Source: Clostridiales bacterium (GTDB lineage: Bacteria; Bacillota; Clostridia; Oscillospirales; Oscillospiraceae). Taken from it: a stretch of 63,336 nt of DNA. The notes below the pieces were generated by a model. The model was not told the origin of the DNA. It worked only from the letters and a program-made list of their open reading frames with translations, and ran no database searches. Both the position numbers and the translations under genes were made by a program. This document shows positions 7,465-15,713 of this stretch, piece by piece; position 1 is the stretch's first letter; every line of letters begins with the position of its first letter. The stretch spans positions 1-63,336 of the forward strand of contig JALFVN010000011.1 in assembly GCA_022787565.1 (NCBI GenBank). The letters run 5' to 3'.

Positions 7465-8589
7465 ATGGCGTATCAATTTCATCTGACACGCGAGCAATAT
7501 CTTGACACACTGAAACTTGAACTGAAAAATCAACGCCGGGATCCTCTCCACCTTCTGGTATCCTTTCTGCTCACCGTTGTGCAGTTCGCGTGGGTCGTCT
7601 TTCTGCTCACCCATGCTGAACTGGCCGACCAAACGAAGCTGATCCTTGCTCTTGTTTCCGCGGCCTTATTCTGCGGCACGCTCTGGTGGAATCTGGCGCT
7701 GAGCAGCCGCGCAAAGCGGAAACTCCACGCCATTGAAAAGGCCGGATATTTATACCAGGACTTTACCTCCCTGATCCGGATCAAGGTGGACGACGGCGTT
7801 CTGAACATTTACGGCGGAAAAAACAAGCTCTCCTATGACTGTGCTTATCTGCGCGGCTTCTCCTTTGTGGGTGAAATGCTTGCGCTGGTTTTTTCCAATG
7901 GGCAGGCTGTCCATCGTATCCTCATCCCCATATCCGCTTTCGGCGGGCGCAAGGAAGCCGCCCTATTTGCCGGAAAGCTGGAAGACATCGGTGCCGGAGC
8001 AGATCGGGATCTTGCAGAGGCGCCGGACTGTGTGGTAGAGTATATCTCCGGGGAAAAAGATTTTGTCTCCGACTATATCCGCGGCTGCCGCACCGCCTAC
8101 CGCACGTCCTACATGCTGACCAACTCCTTTCTTCTGAAGATCCTGCTGGCAGTATTTTTGGTATGGTGCGTGTGCAACGGGAGCATCAGCGGCGCAGTCT
8201 GGCAGTTTTCCGCCTGCCTTGCCGCTATTCTGCTTCTCTCCAGGCTCCTCATTGTTTTCAGCCCGCTGATCCGTCTTTCCGCAGGAAAATACGCAGAAAA
8301 TCTGTTTTCCGGTGCAGAACGGATGACTTTCCGTGTTACCGTCGATTCCCAATATCTGACGATCGCATCAGACTCCTTCTGTAACCGTTTTTCTCTGGAG
8401 CGGGTCTCCGTCGTTGAAAAAACCTCCCATGCCCTTTATATCTATCTGCGCGGCGGGATCATTCAGGCTATTCCCGCAAAAGCTTCAGACGCCCATTCCC
8501 TGTCCCGCTGCTATGTTCTGCTGCAGGCGCAGGCGGAGAAAAACAAATTACAGCACAAAAAGTTCAGCGTTCTTCGCAGGAGGAAATAA
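7465..8589 (+). CDS. Membrane protein with tandem YcxB-like modules
   Basis: A 374-aa protein built from two similar halves. Residues about 30-75 are two membrane helices, followed by a soluble beta-rich segment (about 85-185). Residues about 220-265 are again two helices, followed by a second soluble segment (about 280-360). The layout of two helices plus a PH-like domain resembles YcxB-like proteins. Function is unknown. It starts with GGGAG upstream and ends 3 nt before the dehydrogenase gene, so it belongs to the catabolic block. A membrane sensor or accessory role would be speculation. Confidence 0.75.
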   Translation: MAYQFHLTREQYLDTLKLELKNQRRDPLHLLVSFLLTVVQFAWVVFLLTHAELADQTKLILALVSAALFCGTLWWNLALSSRAKRKLHAIEKAGYLYQDFTSLIRIKVDDGVLNIYGGKNKLSYDCAYLRGFSFVGEMLALVFSNGQAVHRILIPISAFGGRKEAALFAGKLEDIGAGADRDLAEAPDCVVEYISGEKDFVSDYIRGCRTAYRTSYMLTNSFLLKILLAVFLVWCVCNGSISGAVWQFSACLAAILLLSRLLIVFSPLIRLSAGKYAENLFSGAERMTFRVTVDSQYLTIASDSFCNRFSLERVSVVEKTSHALYIYLRGGIIQAIPAKASDAHSLSRCYVLLQAQAEKNKLQHKKFSVLRRRK

Positions 8590-8592
8590 AGA

Positions 8593-9588
8593 ATGAATAT
8601 TTTGGTCATCTGTATTAAATTTCCTGAGGGGTTTAACCGGGATTTCCGTGACCGTCTCGCCGGAGTGGCCCCCGGGGCAAATATTGTCTATCTGGAGGAT
8701 GAAGAGCGCAGTGAGCAGGAGCGGATCGCGCTTCTGGAACAGGCTGACGTCATAATCGGGTGGTTTCCCGGCAAGTGGCTGCAATACTGCAAGCGCGTAA
8801 AGCTGATCCATCTGGACAGTGCCGGGGCAGACACGCTGATCGACAACCCGGACTTTCCTGCGGGGGCGACTCTCTGCAACGCATCCGGCGCCTACGGCCA
8901 GATCATGGCAGAGCACGCGCTGGGCCTTCTGATGGCGATTTGCCGCCGCATTCCTTATTATTACAGCAACATGGCCCGGCATGACTGGCGTCGCGGCACG
9001 CCGGACAAGCCCATTGAAGGGAGCGATGTGCTGATCCTTGGCGCAGGCGATATCGGTACCCATGCCGCCCGTTTTCTTCGTCCTATGCTGGGCAGCGGCT
9101 CCATCACCGGCGTCCGCCGCGTACCGCGGGCTGTGCCGGAGGAATATGACGCCATGATTACCTTTGAAGACCTTGACCGGGCCCTTGCCCGGGCGGACAT
9201 CGTGATCTGTGCTCTGCCCTCTACTCCCCAGACCGCCGGGCTTCTGAACGCGGAAAGGCTGCGGCGCATGAAAGCTGACGCGGTCCTGATCAACGTGGGC
9301 CGCGGCTCTCTGATCCCCCTTGACGACCTGAACGAAGTCCTCCGGGAAGGTCATCTTTACGGCGTAGGGATCGACGTGGCAGAGCTGGAGCCTATCCCGG
9401 CCGGTCATCCGATTTGGGATTGCGGGCAGTTGATCATTACACCCCATTCCGCCGGAATCGCCCTGTCCCAGACTTCACCTACTTATCAGCGTGTGTTTGC
9501 TATTATTATGGAAAACATAGCAAATTTTGTGAACGGGAAGCCTTTGAACCACGTTGTTGACCGGGCCACCGGTTATCGCAGGCTGTAA
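8593..9588 (+). CDS. D-2-hydroxyacid dehydrogenase (NAD-dependent)
   Basis: A 331-aa protein. The Rossmann motif LGAGDIGTHAARFL lies near residues 148-160. The catalytic set is visible: Arg in NVGRGSLI, Glu in VAELEPI and His in ITPHSAG. The family interconverts 2-keto acids and D-2-hydroxy acids. The NAD domain lacks the usual GxGxxG third-Gly spacing variants seen in glycerate dehydrogenases, so the substrate cannot be assigned. Within this block it could reduce or oxidise the keto acid handled by the aldolase. Start supported by AGGAGG. Confidence 0.9.
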   Translation: MNILVICIKFPEGFNRDFRDRLAGVAPGANIVYLEDEERSEQERIALLEQADVIIGWFPGKWLQYCKRVKLIHLDSAGADTLIDNPDFPAGATLCNASGAYGQIMAEHALGLLMAICRRIPYYYSNMARHDWRRGTPDKPIEGSDVLILGAGDIGTHAARFLRPMLGSGSITGVRRVPRAVPEEYDAMITFEDLDRALARADIVICALPSTPQTAGLLNAERLRRMKADAVLINVGRGSLIPLDDLNEVLREGHLYGVGIDVAELEPIPAGHPIWDCGQLIITPHSAGIALSQTSPTYQRVFAIIMENIANFVNGKPLNHVVDRATGYRRL

Positions 9589-9663
9589 AGCGGCGAATGA
9601 TCCCCGTTTTGACCATCAGGCGGGGCTTTCCGCAGGAAACCGATTGAAATAAGGAGAAGAGAA

Positions 9664-10659
9664 ATGAAGAAGCCCAGAATACTTGTTGTCGGCAGTTTTA
9701 TGATGGATTTGATCGCCACGACGACCCGTGCGCCGGAAGAAGGAGAGACCGTGATCGGTCTGAAATTCCGCACCGCGCCCGGGGGAAAGGGCGCAAACCA
9801 GGCTGTTCAGTGCGCCCGTCTCGGGGCTGACGTGACCATGGTGGGCCGTGTCGGCGGCGACGCCTTTGGCGAAGTGCTGGTGGATTCCGCCAGAAGCGCC
9901 GGGATCGACGTTGCCCATGTGACCGTAGATCCGGAGGAGTCCACCGGCGTCGCCCAGATCACCCTTGAGGTCTCCGAGAAAAACGCGCTCAACCGCATTA
10001 CCGTCTGCCCCGGGGCAAACTTCACCATGACCCGGGAGCATATCGCCTGGTTGGAGAAGGAAATCGGAAATTATGATATCGTCATGATGCAGCTCGAACT
10101 GCCCATGGCAATTATCGAGACCGTGGCACGCTGGGCAAAATCCGCCAATGTACCTGTAATGCTGAATCCTGCTCCCGCAGCCCCCTTGAGCGATGAGCTG
10201 TTGTCCTGCATTACCTACCTCTCACCCAACGAGCACGAGGCCGCTATGATGGCCGGCCACGGGATCGACGTATCAAACGGCATCAACATGGAGGATGTAA
10301 AGGTCGTTTCCGACTGGTTTGCCCGTCGCGGTGTGTCAAAGCTGATCATCACCATGGGCGAAAACGGCTCTCTGATCGCGGGCAGAGAGGGCATCGGCCA
10401 CACCGATTCCGTCCGCATGGAACGGGTGGTGGACACCACCGCCGCCGGAGATTCCTTTGTTGCTGCCTTTTGCGTGGGTCTTACTGCAGGTCTTGAGGAA
10501 GTGGACGCTCTTGCCTTTGCAAGCCATGCCGCGGCCATCACCGTGACCCGCATGGGGGCGACCCCCAGCCTTCCCACCATTGAGGAGGTTCAGGCCCTGA
10601 TCCGCCAGCGGGGACGCGCCGGATTTGACGCCGGGATTCTGGACGCTTTGAAAAAGTAA
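9664..10659 (+). CDS. Ribokinase-like PfkB family sugar kinase
   Basis: A 331-aa protein close to RbsK in layout: an N-terminal VVGSFMMDL strand, the PGGKGANQAVQCARLG substrate loop near residues 38-55, NPAPAA in the middle, and the C-terminal anion hole with the catalytic Asp in DTTAAGDSFVAAF. It phosphorylates a pentose or related sugar with ATP. It is the last gene of the rightward catabolic block and is followed by an 18-bp terminator hairpin. Ribose is the default guess, but no ribose transporter is present. Confidence 0.9.
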   Translation: MKKPRILVVGSFMMDLIATTTRAPEEGETVIGLKFRTAPGGKGANQAVQCARLGADVTMVGRVGGDAFGEVLVDSARSAGIDVAHVTVDPEESTGVAQITLEVSEKNALNRITVCPGANFTMTREHIAWLEKEIGNYDIVMMQLELPMAIIETVARWAKSANVPVMLNPAPAAPLSDELLSCITYLSPNEHEAAMMAGHGIDVSNGINMEDVKVVSDWFARRGVSKLIITMGENGSLIAGREGIGHTDSVRMERVVDTTAAGDSFVAAFCVGLTAGLEEVDALAFASHAAAITVTRMGATPSLPTIEEVQALIRQRGRAGFDAGILDALKK

Positions 10660-10756
10660 AAGGGACGGCGTCATCCTGAACGCATCGACGCCGCAGTGAC
10701 CCCGTATATTGAAAACCCCAAGGTCTACCACATCAGTCCTGTGGCCGGCTTTGACA

Positions 10757-10802
10757 AACACCGCGGACAGAAACTCTTTTCGGTTTCTGTCCGCGGTGTT
10801 TT
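10757..10802. terminator. Bidirectional terminator between ribokinase and anti-sigma genes
   Basis: A perfect 18-bp stem (10757-10774 with 10783-10800) around an 8-nt loop, with a T run on the plus side and A run on the other. It lies between convergent genes. Confidence 0.9.
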
Positions 10803-10823
10803 CGCCGCTGTTTTGCTTTTCTT

Positions 10824-11684
10824 TTATGCCCGATCCTGTTTTCGCTGCCGGAGCTCACGGCACAGGAGCGTGAGTATGGCGTACACGCCGCAGGCCGCCA
10901 TCAGGATAAAGCCGAAGTCCCGCCCGGCGTCAAAGCTGAGGGTTTGAAAGCCCATGATCAGCACATGACCGGTGAGATAGGAAACCGGGACAAAGAAGAT
11001 CTGCCGGAACAGGGCCCCCGCCTCTTTCTTCCGCAGCAGGAGCCACAGCAGTGCGGACACTGCGCCCAGCAAAAGCGCAAGATACACATAATAACCCAGC
11101 ACCAGCCGGGGCAGCACCTGCATACCGGCGGCGTCCGTCTCCCCCGCAAGCAGGACTGTATTTTCACCCTGCGTCTCCCAACAGTAATACAGGGCGTCCA
11201 CCTTGGGAATGGTCATGGTTTCGATTTTGCTGCGCCGGTCCATGGGGGAGGTCCAGGCATAGAGAATGGCCATGGTTCCTCCCTCCGGGTCCTCTCTGGT
11301 CTCCAGGCTGGCCCGGGCAACACCGGTAAAGCGGATCTCGATTTTGTCCCCAAGGTCCCTGACGCTGATCCGGTTTTCGGAATAGGGGTAATATTCGGGT
11401 TTACTGTACCAGGAAAAAAAGCTCACCAGCAGCACAAACACCAGCAGCGCCGCCATGGCCGCCGTCCGGAGCCTCCGGTTTATCAGCTCTTTTTTGATTT
11501 TTTTCAGCCCTTCGCCGCTGTCTACCGGCAGGGGCTCTGTTTTTTTCATGTTCTCCTTCAGTCTCCGGCAGTCGGGGCAGTTTTTCAGGTGGCTCTCCAC
11601 CAGCGCTTTGGACTCCTCGCTGCACAAGTCCTCGGTATACAGCGGCAAAAGATCCCGGATCACGCCGCAGGGAATATCGTTCAT
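10824..11684 (-). CDS. Zinc-containing anti-sigma factor, membrane-bound
   Basis: A 286-aa protein. The N-terminal cytoplasmic part holds the anti-sigma zinc motif His-x3-Cys-x2-Cys (SHLKNCPDCRRL, about residues 31-42). A membrane helix follows at about 75-93, then an external domain and three further helices in the last 110 residues. It overlaps the sigma gene by ATGA, so the two are translationally coupled. It is expected to hold the partner sigma factor inactive until a cell-envelope signal arrives. The signal is unknown. Confidence 0.88.
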   Translation of the reverse strand: MNDIPCGVIRDLLPLYTEDLCSEESKALVESHLKNCPDCRRLKENMKKTEPLPVDSGEGLKKIKKELINRRLRTAAMAALLVFVLLVSFFSWYSKPEYYPYSENRISVRDLGDKIEIRFTGVARASLETREDPEGGTMAILYAWTSPMDRRSKIETMTIPKVDALYYCWETQGENTVLLAGETDAAGMQVLPRLVLGYYVYLALLLGAVSALLWLLLRKKEAGALFRQIFFVPVSYLTGHVLIMGFQTLSFDAGRDFGFILMAACGVYAILTLLCRELRQRKQDRA

Positions 11685-12175
11685 TCTTCCTCCGCCTTTC
11701 TGTTCGCGTTGATTTTGGCTTTCGCCCGGTGGAATGTGACACAGGCCCAGTTTTCCGTTTTGCCGAAAAGCGCGCCGATCTCCCGGAAGCCCAGCTGGCC
11801 GAAAACCCGCAGGGAGAACACCTCCTTGTAAGGCTCCGGCAGTTCGTGGAGCAGCCGGTGGAGCCGCATGCTCTCGTCTCTGCGCAGCGCGGCGCTCTCC
11901 GGGCTCTCGCCGGGGGCTTCGATCTCAGGCAGTTCCTCCAGCGGCTCCGGTTTTTTCTGCCGCTGCTGGGAGATAAACTTGTTCTTTGCAATACCGCAGA
12001 GCCAGGTTTTCAGCCCGCATTCACCCCGAAAACCGTCGATGGCCTGCAGAGCCTTGAAAAAGGTCTCCTGGGTCAGTTCCTCCGCGGCGTGCACGTCCCG
12101 CGTCAGGCCCAGGGCATAGCGGTAAACCAGGTCGAAATTTTCCCGATACAGCTCCTCAAATTCCCGGTTCGTCAC
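11681..12175 (-). CDS. ECF-type RNA polymerase sigma factor
   Basis: A 164-aa sigma-70 family protein with region 2 (residues about 8-75, including DVHAAEELTQETFFKAL and TWLCGIAKN) and region 4 (about 105-155, including LPEPYKEVFSLRVFGQLGFREIGALFG). Start is GTG at 12175 behind AAGGAGGTG. It belongs to the anti-sigma-coupled ECF group. An ECF-like promoter precedes it, suggesting that it drives its own operon. Confidence 0.93.
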   Translation of the reverse strand: MTNREFEELYRENFDLVYRYALGLTRDVHAAEELTQETFFKALQAIDGFRGECGLKTWLCGIAKNKFISQQRQKKPEPLEELPEIEAPGESPESAALRRDESMRLHRLLHELPEPYKEVFSLRVFGQLGFREIGALFGKTENWACVTFHRAKAKINANRKAEEE

Positions 12176-12197
12176 ATTCTCACCTCCTTACACTTCT

Positions 12198-12225
12198 TAG
12201 ACGCAGGGGAAGCGGAAATCTTACA
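12198..12225 (-). promoter_or_regulatory. ECF-type autoregulatory promoter of the sigma operon
   Basis: On the minus strand, TGTAAG (12220-12225), a 16-nt spacer and CGTCTA (12198-12203). This matches the TGTAAC/CGTC pattern of envelope-stress ECF promoters. A TATAAT at 12229-12234 may be part of a second, housekeeping promoter without a good -35. Confidence 0.6.
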
Positions 12226-12257
12226 GGGATTATATCATTTTTTCTGCATAAAAACCG

Positions 12258-12346
12258 GTCATCCTGAGCGAAGCGAAGGATCCCGTAAACAGGACAAAAA
12301 GCCACTGAATACGGGATCCTTCGTCGCTGTCGCTTCTCAGGATGAC
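12258..12346. repeat. Inverted repeat, family B ('HPERSEGS' type), copy 1
   Basis: Arms that begin GTCATCCTGAGCGAAGCGAA and end with its near complement enclose a short variable centre. The same repeat occurs at 15118, 15582, 19021 and 27226, and as a half copy at 15532. Translated on the minus strand the arm reads CHPERSEGS, a common false ORF start. Confidence 0.85.
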
Positions 12347-12354
12347 AGGTTGTA

Positions 12355-14331
12355 CTACACGGCGTCAAAGGTCACCGTGACCTTGAACAAATCGCCGTCC
12401 ACCATCAGATCCAATTGGGCGCCCTGGAGCTGGGCCAGACTGCGGGCAATGGACAGGCCCAGGCCGCTGCCCTCGGTATTGCGGGAGCTGTCGCCCCGGA
12501 CAAAGCGCTCCATCAGCTCGTCGCCGGAGATGTTCAGCTGATATTTGGAGACGTTCCGGAAGGTCATGACCGCCTTGCCCGCCTGCTTTTCCAGGTTGAG
12601 ATACACTCTCGTCCCCGGCTGGGCGTATTTGCAGATATTGTTCATCAGATTGTCCAGAATACGCCACAGGTGCCGCCCGTCAGCCAGCACCGTCACAGGC
12701 TCCTCCGGCTTTTTCAAAATCAGCTCCAGGCCCTGGGCGCTGAGCTTCTCGCCGTACTCCCCCGCCGTCTGGTCCAGCAGGACGCCCAGCTCGCAGCGCT
12801 CCAGATTTACGGTCAGGTTGCCCGTGGATGCCTTGGACGCCTCCACCAGATCCTCTGTCAGCTTTTTCAGCCGTGCGGACTGGCGCTGAAGCACCTCGAT
12901 ATACTCCTGTGCTTTTTCGTTTTCGATGTTCTCCTTGGAGAGCAGGTCCACATAGTTCACAATGGAGGTCAGGGGCGTCTTAATGTCATGGGACACATTG
13001 GTAATGAGTTCGGTTTTGAAATGCTCGCTCTTCATCCGCTCGTTCACGGCCCTGCTGATGCCGTCGCGGATACTGTTCAGGTCGTTGGCATGGTCCAGCA
13101 GGTCGCCGTGCATATATTTGGTGTCGATGCTGTAATTCATATCGCCCCGGGCAATTTTGGACGCTCCGGTGCGAAGCCGCTTCACGCAGGCCAGCAGATA
13201 CACCAGCAGCGCCAGCAGCACCGCCCGCTCCACGAACCAGCCGAAGAGCTGTGCGCCGGTGGAATGTTCGGTGGCGCAGATATAGATGAACTCCACCAGC
13301 AGCACCGCCGCCACGGCAAAGCCGGTGCGGCCCAGCAGGGGCAGGCCGTGGATAAAGGCCCGGAACAGTCTTCCGGCCTTTTTCAGCAGCCGCCAGCACC
13401 AGCAAAGGATGCGGTAGATCAGGCAGCTTTTGACCACGTTTTTCAGCTTCAGGCGGGTGGAAAGGCTCATGAAGAACAGGAACAGCAGCAGCTCGCCCAG
13501 AACGAAGGCCACCAGCAGGCCCAGCAGATTGGCAAAGGCAAAGCTGCGTCCAACTTCAATCCCAAGGGCAATCGGGCAGCAGATTACAATCGCCATCACC
13601 GCCGTGAACAGGTCAAAGGGGATGCGGTCGATGAAATTGGGGGTAATGGTGTCGCTGCCGTCCCGGTGTCCGGCGGCGCTCATCAGAAAGACGAACAGCA
13701 GAATAGAAATTATCAGAGAGACAAGGGCAACGGCGATCAGTTCATAGCGCAGCCCATAGGCCCTTTCATAGCTGTCCAGCGCGAAGCTGATATTGTCCGA
13801 AGCCACCCGGTTCTTCAGAATATAGCCCTTCAGGCTGCTGACCATGGGCTGCTCCACTTCCGGTTCGTCTGTGATCTCCGGCGTGGATGCAGGCATCTCC
13901 CCGTCCGGAGAGGATGTGGGAACCGGCGTGTTTACCGGCGCGGAAGCCTCCTCTGCCAGGGCTTCCCCCAGCCATGAATAATCATACCAGTGTCCGATAC
14001 TATACTCTTCGGTATATTGGGTCGTCCGGCCTTTCAGCCCGTCGTACAGCAGATTGCCGTTCTGGTCATAGAGCTGAAAACAGTAGTTGGACGTGGTATA
14101 CATCTCCTCCGGCTCCACGCCGTAGTACAGCATCTCCGCCGTCCGGTAGGAATAGTCGGCGCACAGTCTGCCCAGCGCAAAGTCCTTTCCGGTCTGATAG
14201 GACTCAGGGTAAACCCCCATCACCGCCAGAAAGGTAACGCCCAGGGCGGAGACGGCAAAGGCCAGCACTGTCGCCGTCAGCAGGATGATCGCCACAGTCT
14301 TGGCCAGCGGACTTCCCTTCAGCTTTTTCAT
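12355..14331 (-). CDS. Membrane sensor histidine kinase
   Basis: About 658 aa. A first helix near residues 12-38, an external sensor segment to about 195 with a Pro/Ser/Thr-rich stretch, then about five more helices between 198 and 386, which is more than in classical two-helix sensors. The kinase core has the phospho-acceptor His in NVSHDIKTPLTSI (about 448), the N box RILDNLMNNICKYA and the G box GSGLGLSI. ATG at 14331 is preferred over the GTG two codons upstream because AAGGGG is better placed. It starts 3 nt after the response-regulator stop. The stimulus is unknown. Confidence 0.92.
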   Translation of the reverse strand: MKKLKGSPLAKTVAIILLTATVLAFAVSALGVTFLAVMGVYPESYQTGKDFALGRLCADYSYRTAEMLYYGVEPEEMYTTSNYCFQLYDQNGNLLYDGLKGRTTQYTEEYSIGHWYDYSWLGEALAEEASAPVNTPVPTSSPDGEMPASTPEITDEPEVEQPMVSSLKGYILKNRVASDNISFALDSYERAYGLRYELIAVALVSLIISILLFVFLMSAAGHRDGSDTITPNFIDRIPFDLFTAVMAIVICCPIALGIEVGRSFAFANLLGLLVAFVLGELLLFLFFMSLSTRLKLKNVVKSCLIYRILCWCWRLLKKAGRLFRAFIHGLPLLGRTGFAVAAVLLVEFIYICATEHSTGAQLFGWFVERAVLLALLVYLLACVKRLRTGASKIARGDMNYSIDTKYMHGDLLDHANDLNSIRDGISRAVNERMKSEHFKTELITNVSHDIKTPLTSIVNYVDLLSKENIENEKAQEYIEVLQRQSARLKKLTEDLVEASKASTGNLTVNLERCELGVLLDQTAGEYGEKLSAQGLELILKKPEEPVTVLADGRHLWRILDNLMNNICKYAQPGTRVYLNLEKQAGKAVMTFRNVSKYQLNISGDELMERFVRGDSSRNTEGSGLGLSIARSLAQLQGAQLDLMVDGDLFKVTVTFDAV

Positions 14332-14333
14332 TG

Positions 14334-15026
14334 TCACTTGCCCCTTTCCATTTTATAGCCCTGGCCCCAGACGGCTTTGATGTATCTGGGCTCGGCAGGG
14401 TTGATCTCGATTTTTTCGCGCAGGTGACGAATGTGTACGGCAACGGTACTCTCAGCGCCGAAAGGCTCATCGTTCCAGACCTTCTGATAGAGGGTCTTTG
14501 GCGGGAAAACCTGTCCCGGATGCTGCATCAGAAACTTGAGAATATCATATTCCGTGGGGGTTAGACTTACAGGCTCCCCGTCCACGGTGACCTCCTTGCT
14601 CTTGTCGTCCAGGCTGATGCCGCCGATGGTGATGCTGCTCTCCTTCACACTGCCGCCGCCCAGAAGCATGTAGCGGCGCAGCTGGGAGCGGACTCTGGCC
14701 ACCAGCTCCACGGGGTTGAAGGGCTTGGTGACATAGTCATCGGCCCCCACGTTCAGACCCAGGATCTTGTCGGTATCCTCGCCTTTGGCCGTGAGCAAAA
14801 TCACGGGAACATTGTTCTCCTCCCGGAGCTTGACCATGGCGCTGATGCCGTCCATTTCGGGCATCATAATGTCCATCAGCACCAGGTGGATATCCTCACT
14901 GGCCACAATGCGCAGGGCTTCCTTGCCGTTATAGGCCAGGAAGGTGTTGTAGCCCTCAGACTCCAGATAAATTTTCAGGGCCGATACAATATCCTTTTCG
15001 TCGTCGCAGATCAGTATGTTGTACAC
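14334..15026 (-). CDS. OmpR/PhoB family response regulator
   Basis: About 230 aa. The receiver domain has acidic residues at DD 8-9, the phospho-acceptor Asp52 (LVLMDIMMPEMDG) and the Lys of VTKPF. The C-terminal winged helix has the typical LTPTEYDILKFLMQ and VAVHIRHLREKIE. GTG at 15026 is chosen because GAGGTG sits just upstream; the ATG at 15044 directly adjoins the -10 box and would precede the transcript. It is the first gene of the two-component operon. Confidence 0.93.
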   Translation of the reverse strand: MYNILICDDEKDIVSALKIYLESEGYNTFLAYNGKEALRIVASEDIHLVLMDIMMPEMDGISAMVKLREENNVPVILLTAKGEDTDKILGLNVGADDYVTKPFNPVELVARVRSQLRRYMLLGGGSVKESSITIGGISLDDKSKEVTVDGEPVSLTPTEYDILKFLMQHPGQVFPPKTLYQKVWNDEPFGAESTVAVHIRHLREKIEINPAEPRYIKAVWGQGYKMERGK

Positions 15027-15044
15027 TCTTTTCACCTCGCGCAT

Positions 15045-15073
15045 ATTGTACGATAAGGGGCATTAAGAACCAA
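15045..15073 (-). promoter_or_regulatory. Promoter of the two-component operon
   Basis: On the minus strand, TTGGTT (15068-15073), a 17-nt spacer and TACAAT (15045-15050). Upstream, between about 15074 and 15102, repeated TTAAG-like hexamers (TTAAGA, TTAAAG, TTAAGG), two of them 11 nt apart, look like OmpR-family half-sites and may allow autoregulation. Confidence 0.65.
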
Positions 15074-15117
15074 GGCCTTAATACTTTAAGATTTTCTTAA
15101 CGCTGTTCTGTCATTTT

Positions 15118-15205
15118 GTCATTCTGAGGAGCGCAGCGACGAAGAATCCCGTATTCAGAGGCTTCCCGTTCTCTTCACGGGATCCTTCGCTCCGCTCGGG
15201 ATGAC
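15118..15205. repeat. Inverted repeat, family B, copy 2
   Basis: Starts GTCATTCTGAGGAGCGCAGC and ends with the complementary arm GCTCGGGATGAC. It lies between the response-regulator promoter and the GIY-YIG gene. Confidence 0.85.
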
Positions 15206-15230
15206 AGGGGATTTTGAGAGAAAGAACCCA

Positions 15231-15515
15231 TCAATCCCATTTTAGTGACAAATCCTCCCACTGGGGATTAACACTCTCCACAAGCGCATTTTTCTTTGCG
15301 CGGGTCCATCCTTTGAGCTGCTTTTCCCTTGCGATTGCAGATTCAATGTCAGGACCGTTTTCAAAATACACCAGTTTGTGGACATTGTACTTTTTTGTAA
15401 AGCCGTCTACAGCACCGTTTTTATGTTCATAAAGACGTCGTCGTAAATCGCTGGTTACTCCTATGTACATTACCCGATTATTGTCGTTGGTGAGAATATA
15501 TACAAAGCAGTTCAC
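15231..15515 (-). CDS. Small GIY-YIG nuclease-domain protein
   Basis: About 94 aa. The N-terminal half is a GIY-YIG domain: FVYILTN, MYIGVTSDLRRRLYEHK with the catalytic Arg, and LVYFE. The C-terminal end resembles the short UPF0213-like proteins. GTG at 15515 follows AAGGAG by 6 nt; the longer frame to 15623 runs through a family B repeat and is rejected. The gene is isolated and sits between family B repeats. Function unknown; DNA cleavage is inferred from the domain. Confidence 0.8.
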   Translation of the reverse strand: MNCFVYILTNDNNRVMYIGVTSDLRRRLYEHKNGAVDGFTKKYNVHKLVYFENGPDIESAIAREKQLKGWTRAKKNALVESVNPQWEDLSLKWD

Positions 15516-15531
15516 CACATTCTCCTTCTCT

Positions 15532-15562
15532 TTACGGGATCCTTCGCTCCGCTCAGGATGAC
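15532..15562. repeat. Half copy of family B repeat
   Basis: Only the right arm (ACGGGATCCTTCGCTCCGCT followed by CAGGATGAC) is present, directly upstream of the GIY-YIG gene. Confidence 0.75.
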
Positions 15563-15581
15563 AGTTTCTTTTTCTCTTCCT

Positions 15582-15670
15582 GTCATTCTGAGGAGCGCAG
15601 CGACGAAGAATCCCGTGTTCCAAGGCTTCCCGTTCTCTTCACGGGATCCTTCGCTTTCGCTCAGGATGAC
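15582..15670. repeat. Inverted repeat, family B, copy 3
   Basis: Complete copy with both arms. The left arm is nearly identical to that of the copy at 15118. With that copy it brackets the GIY-YIG gene. Confidence 0.85.
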
Positions 15671-15688
15671 AGGGGATTTTAGCAAATC

Positions 15689-15709
15689 AGGCCCACCGGG
15701 GGTGGGCCT
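15689..15709 (-). terminator. Terminator hairpin of lepA
   Basis: A 9-bp stem, AGGCCCACC with GGTGGGCCT, around GGG. It lies just past the lepA stop and is followed on the minus strand by GATTT. Confidence 0.65.
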
Positions 15710-15713
15710 GAGC

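Noticed and set aside
10670-10720. Additional family B copy after the ribokinase gene
   Set aside because: Only GTCATCCTGAACG matches; the rest and the second arm are absent.
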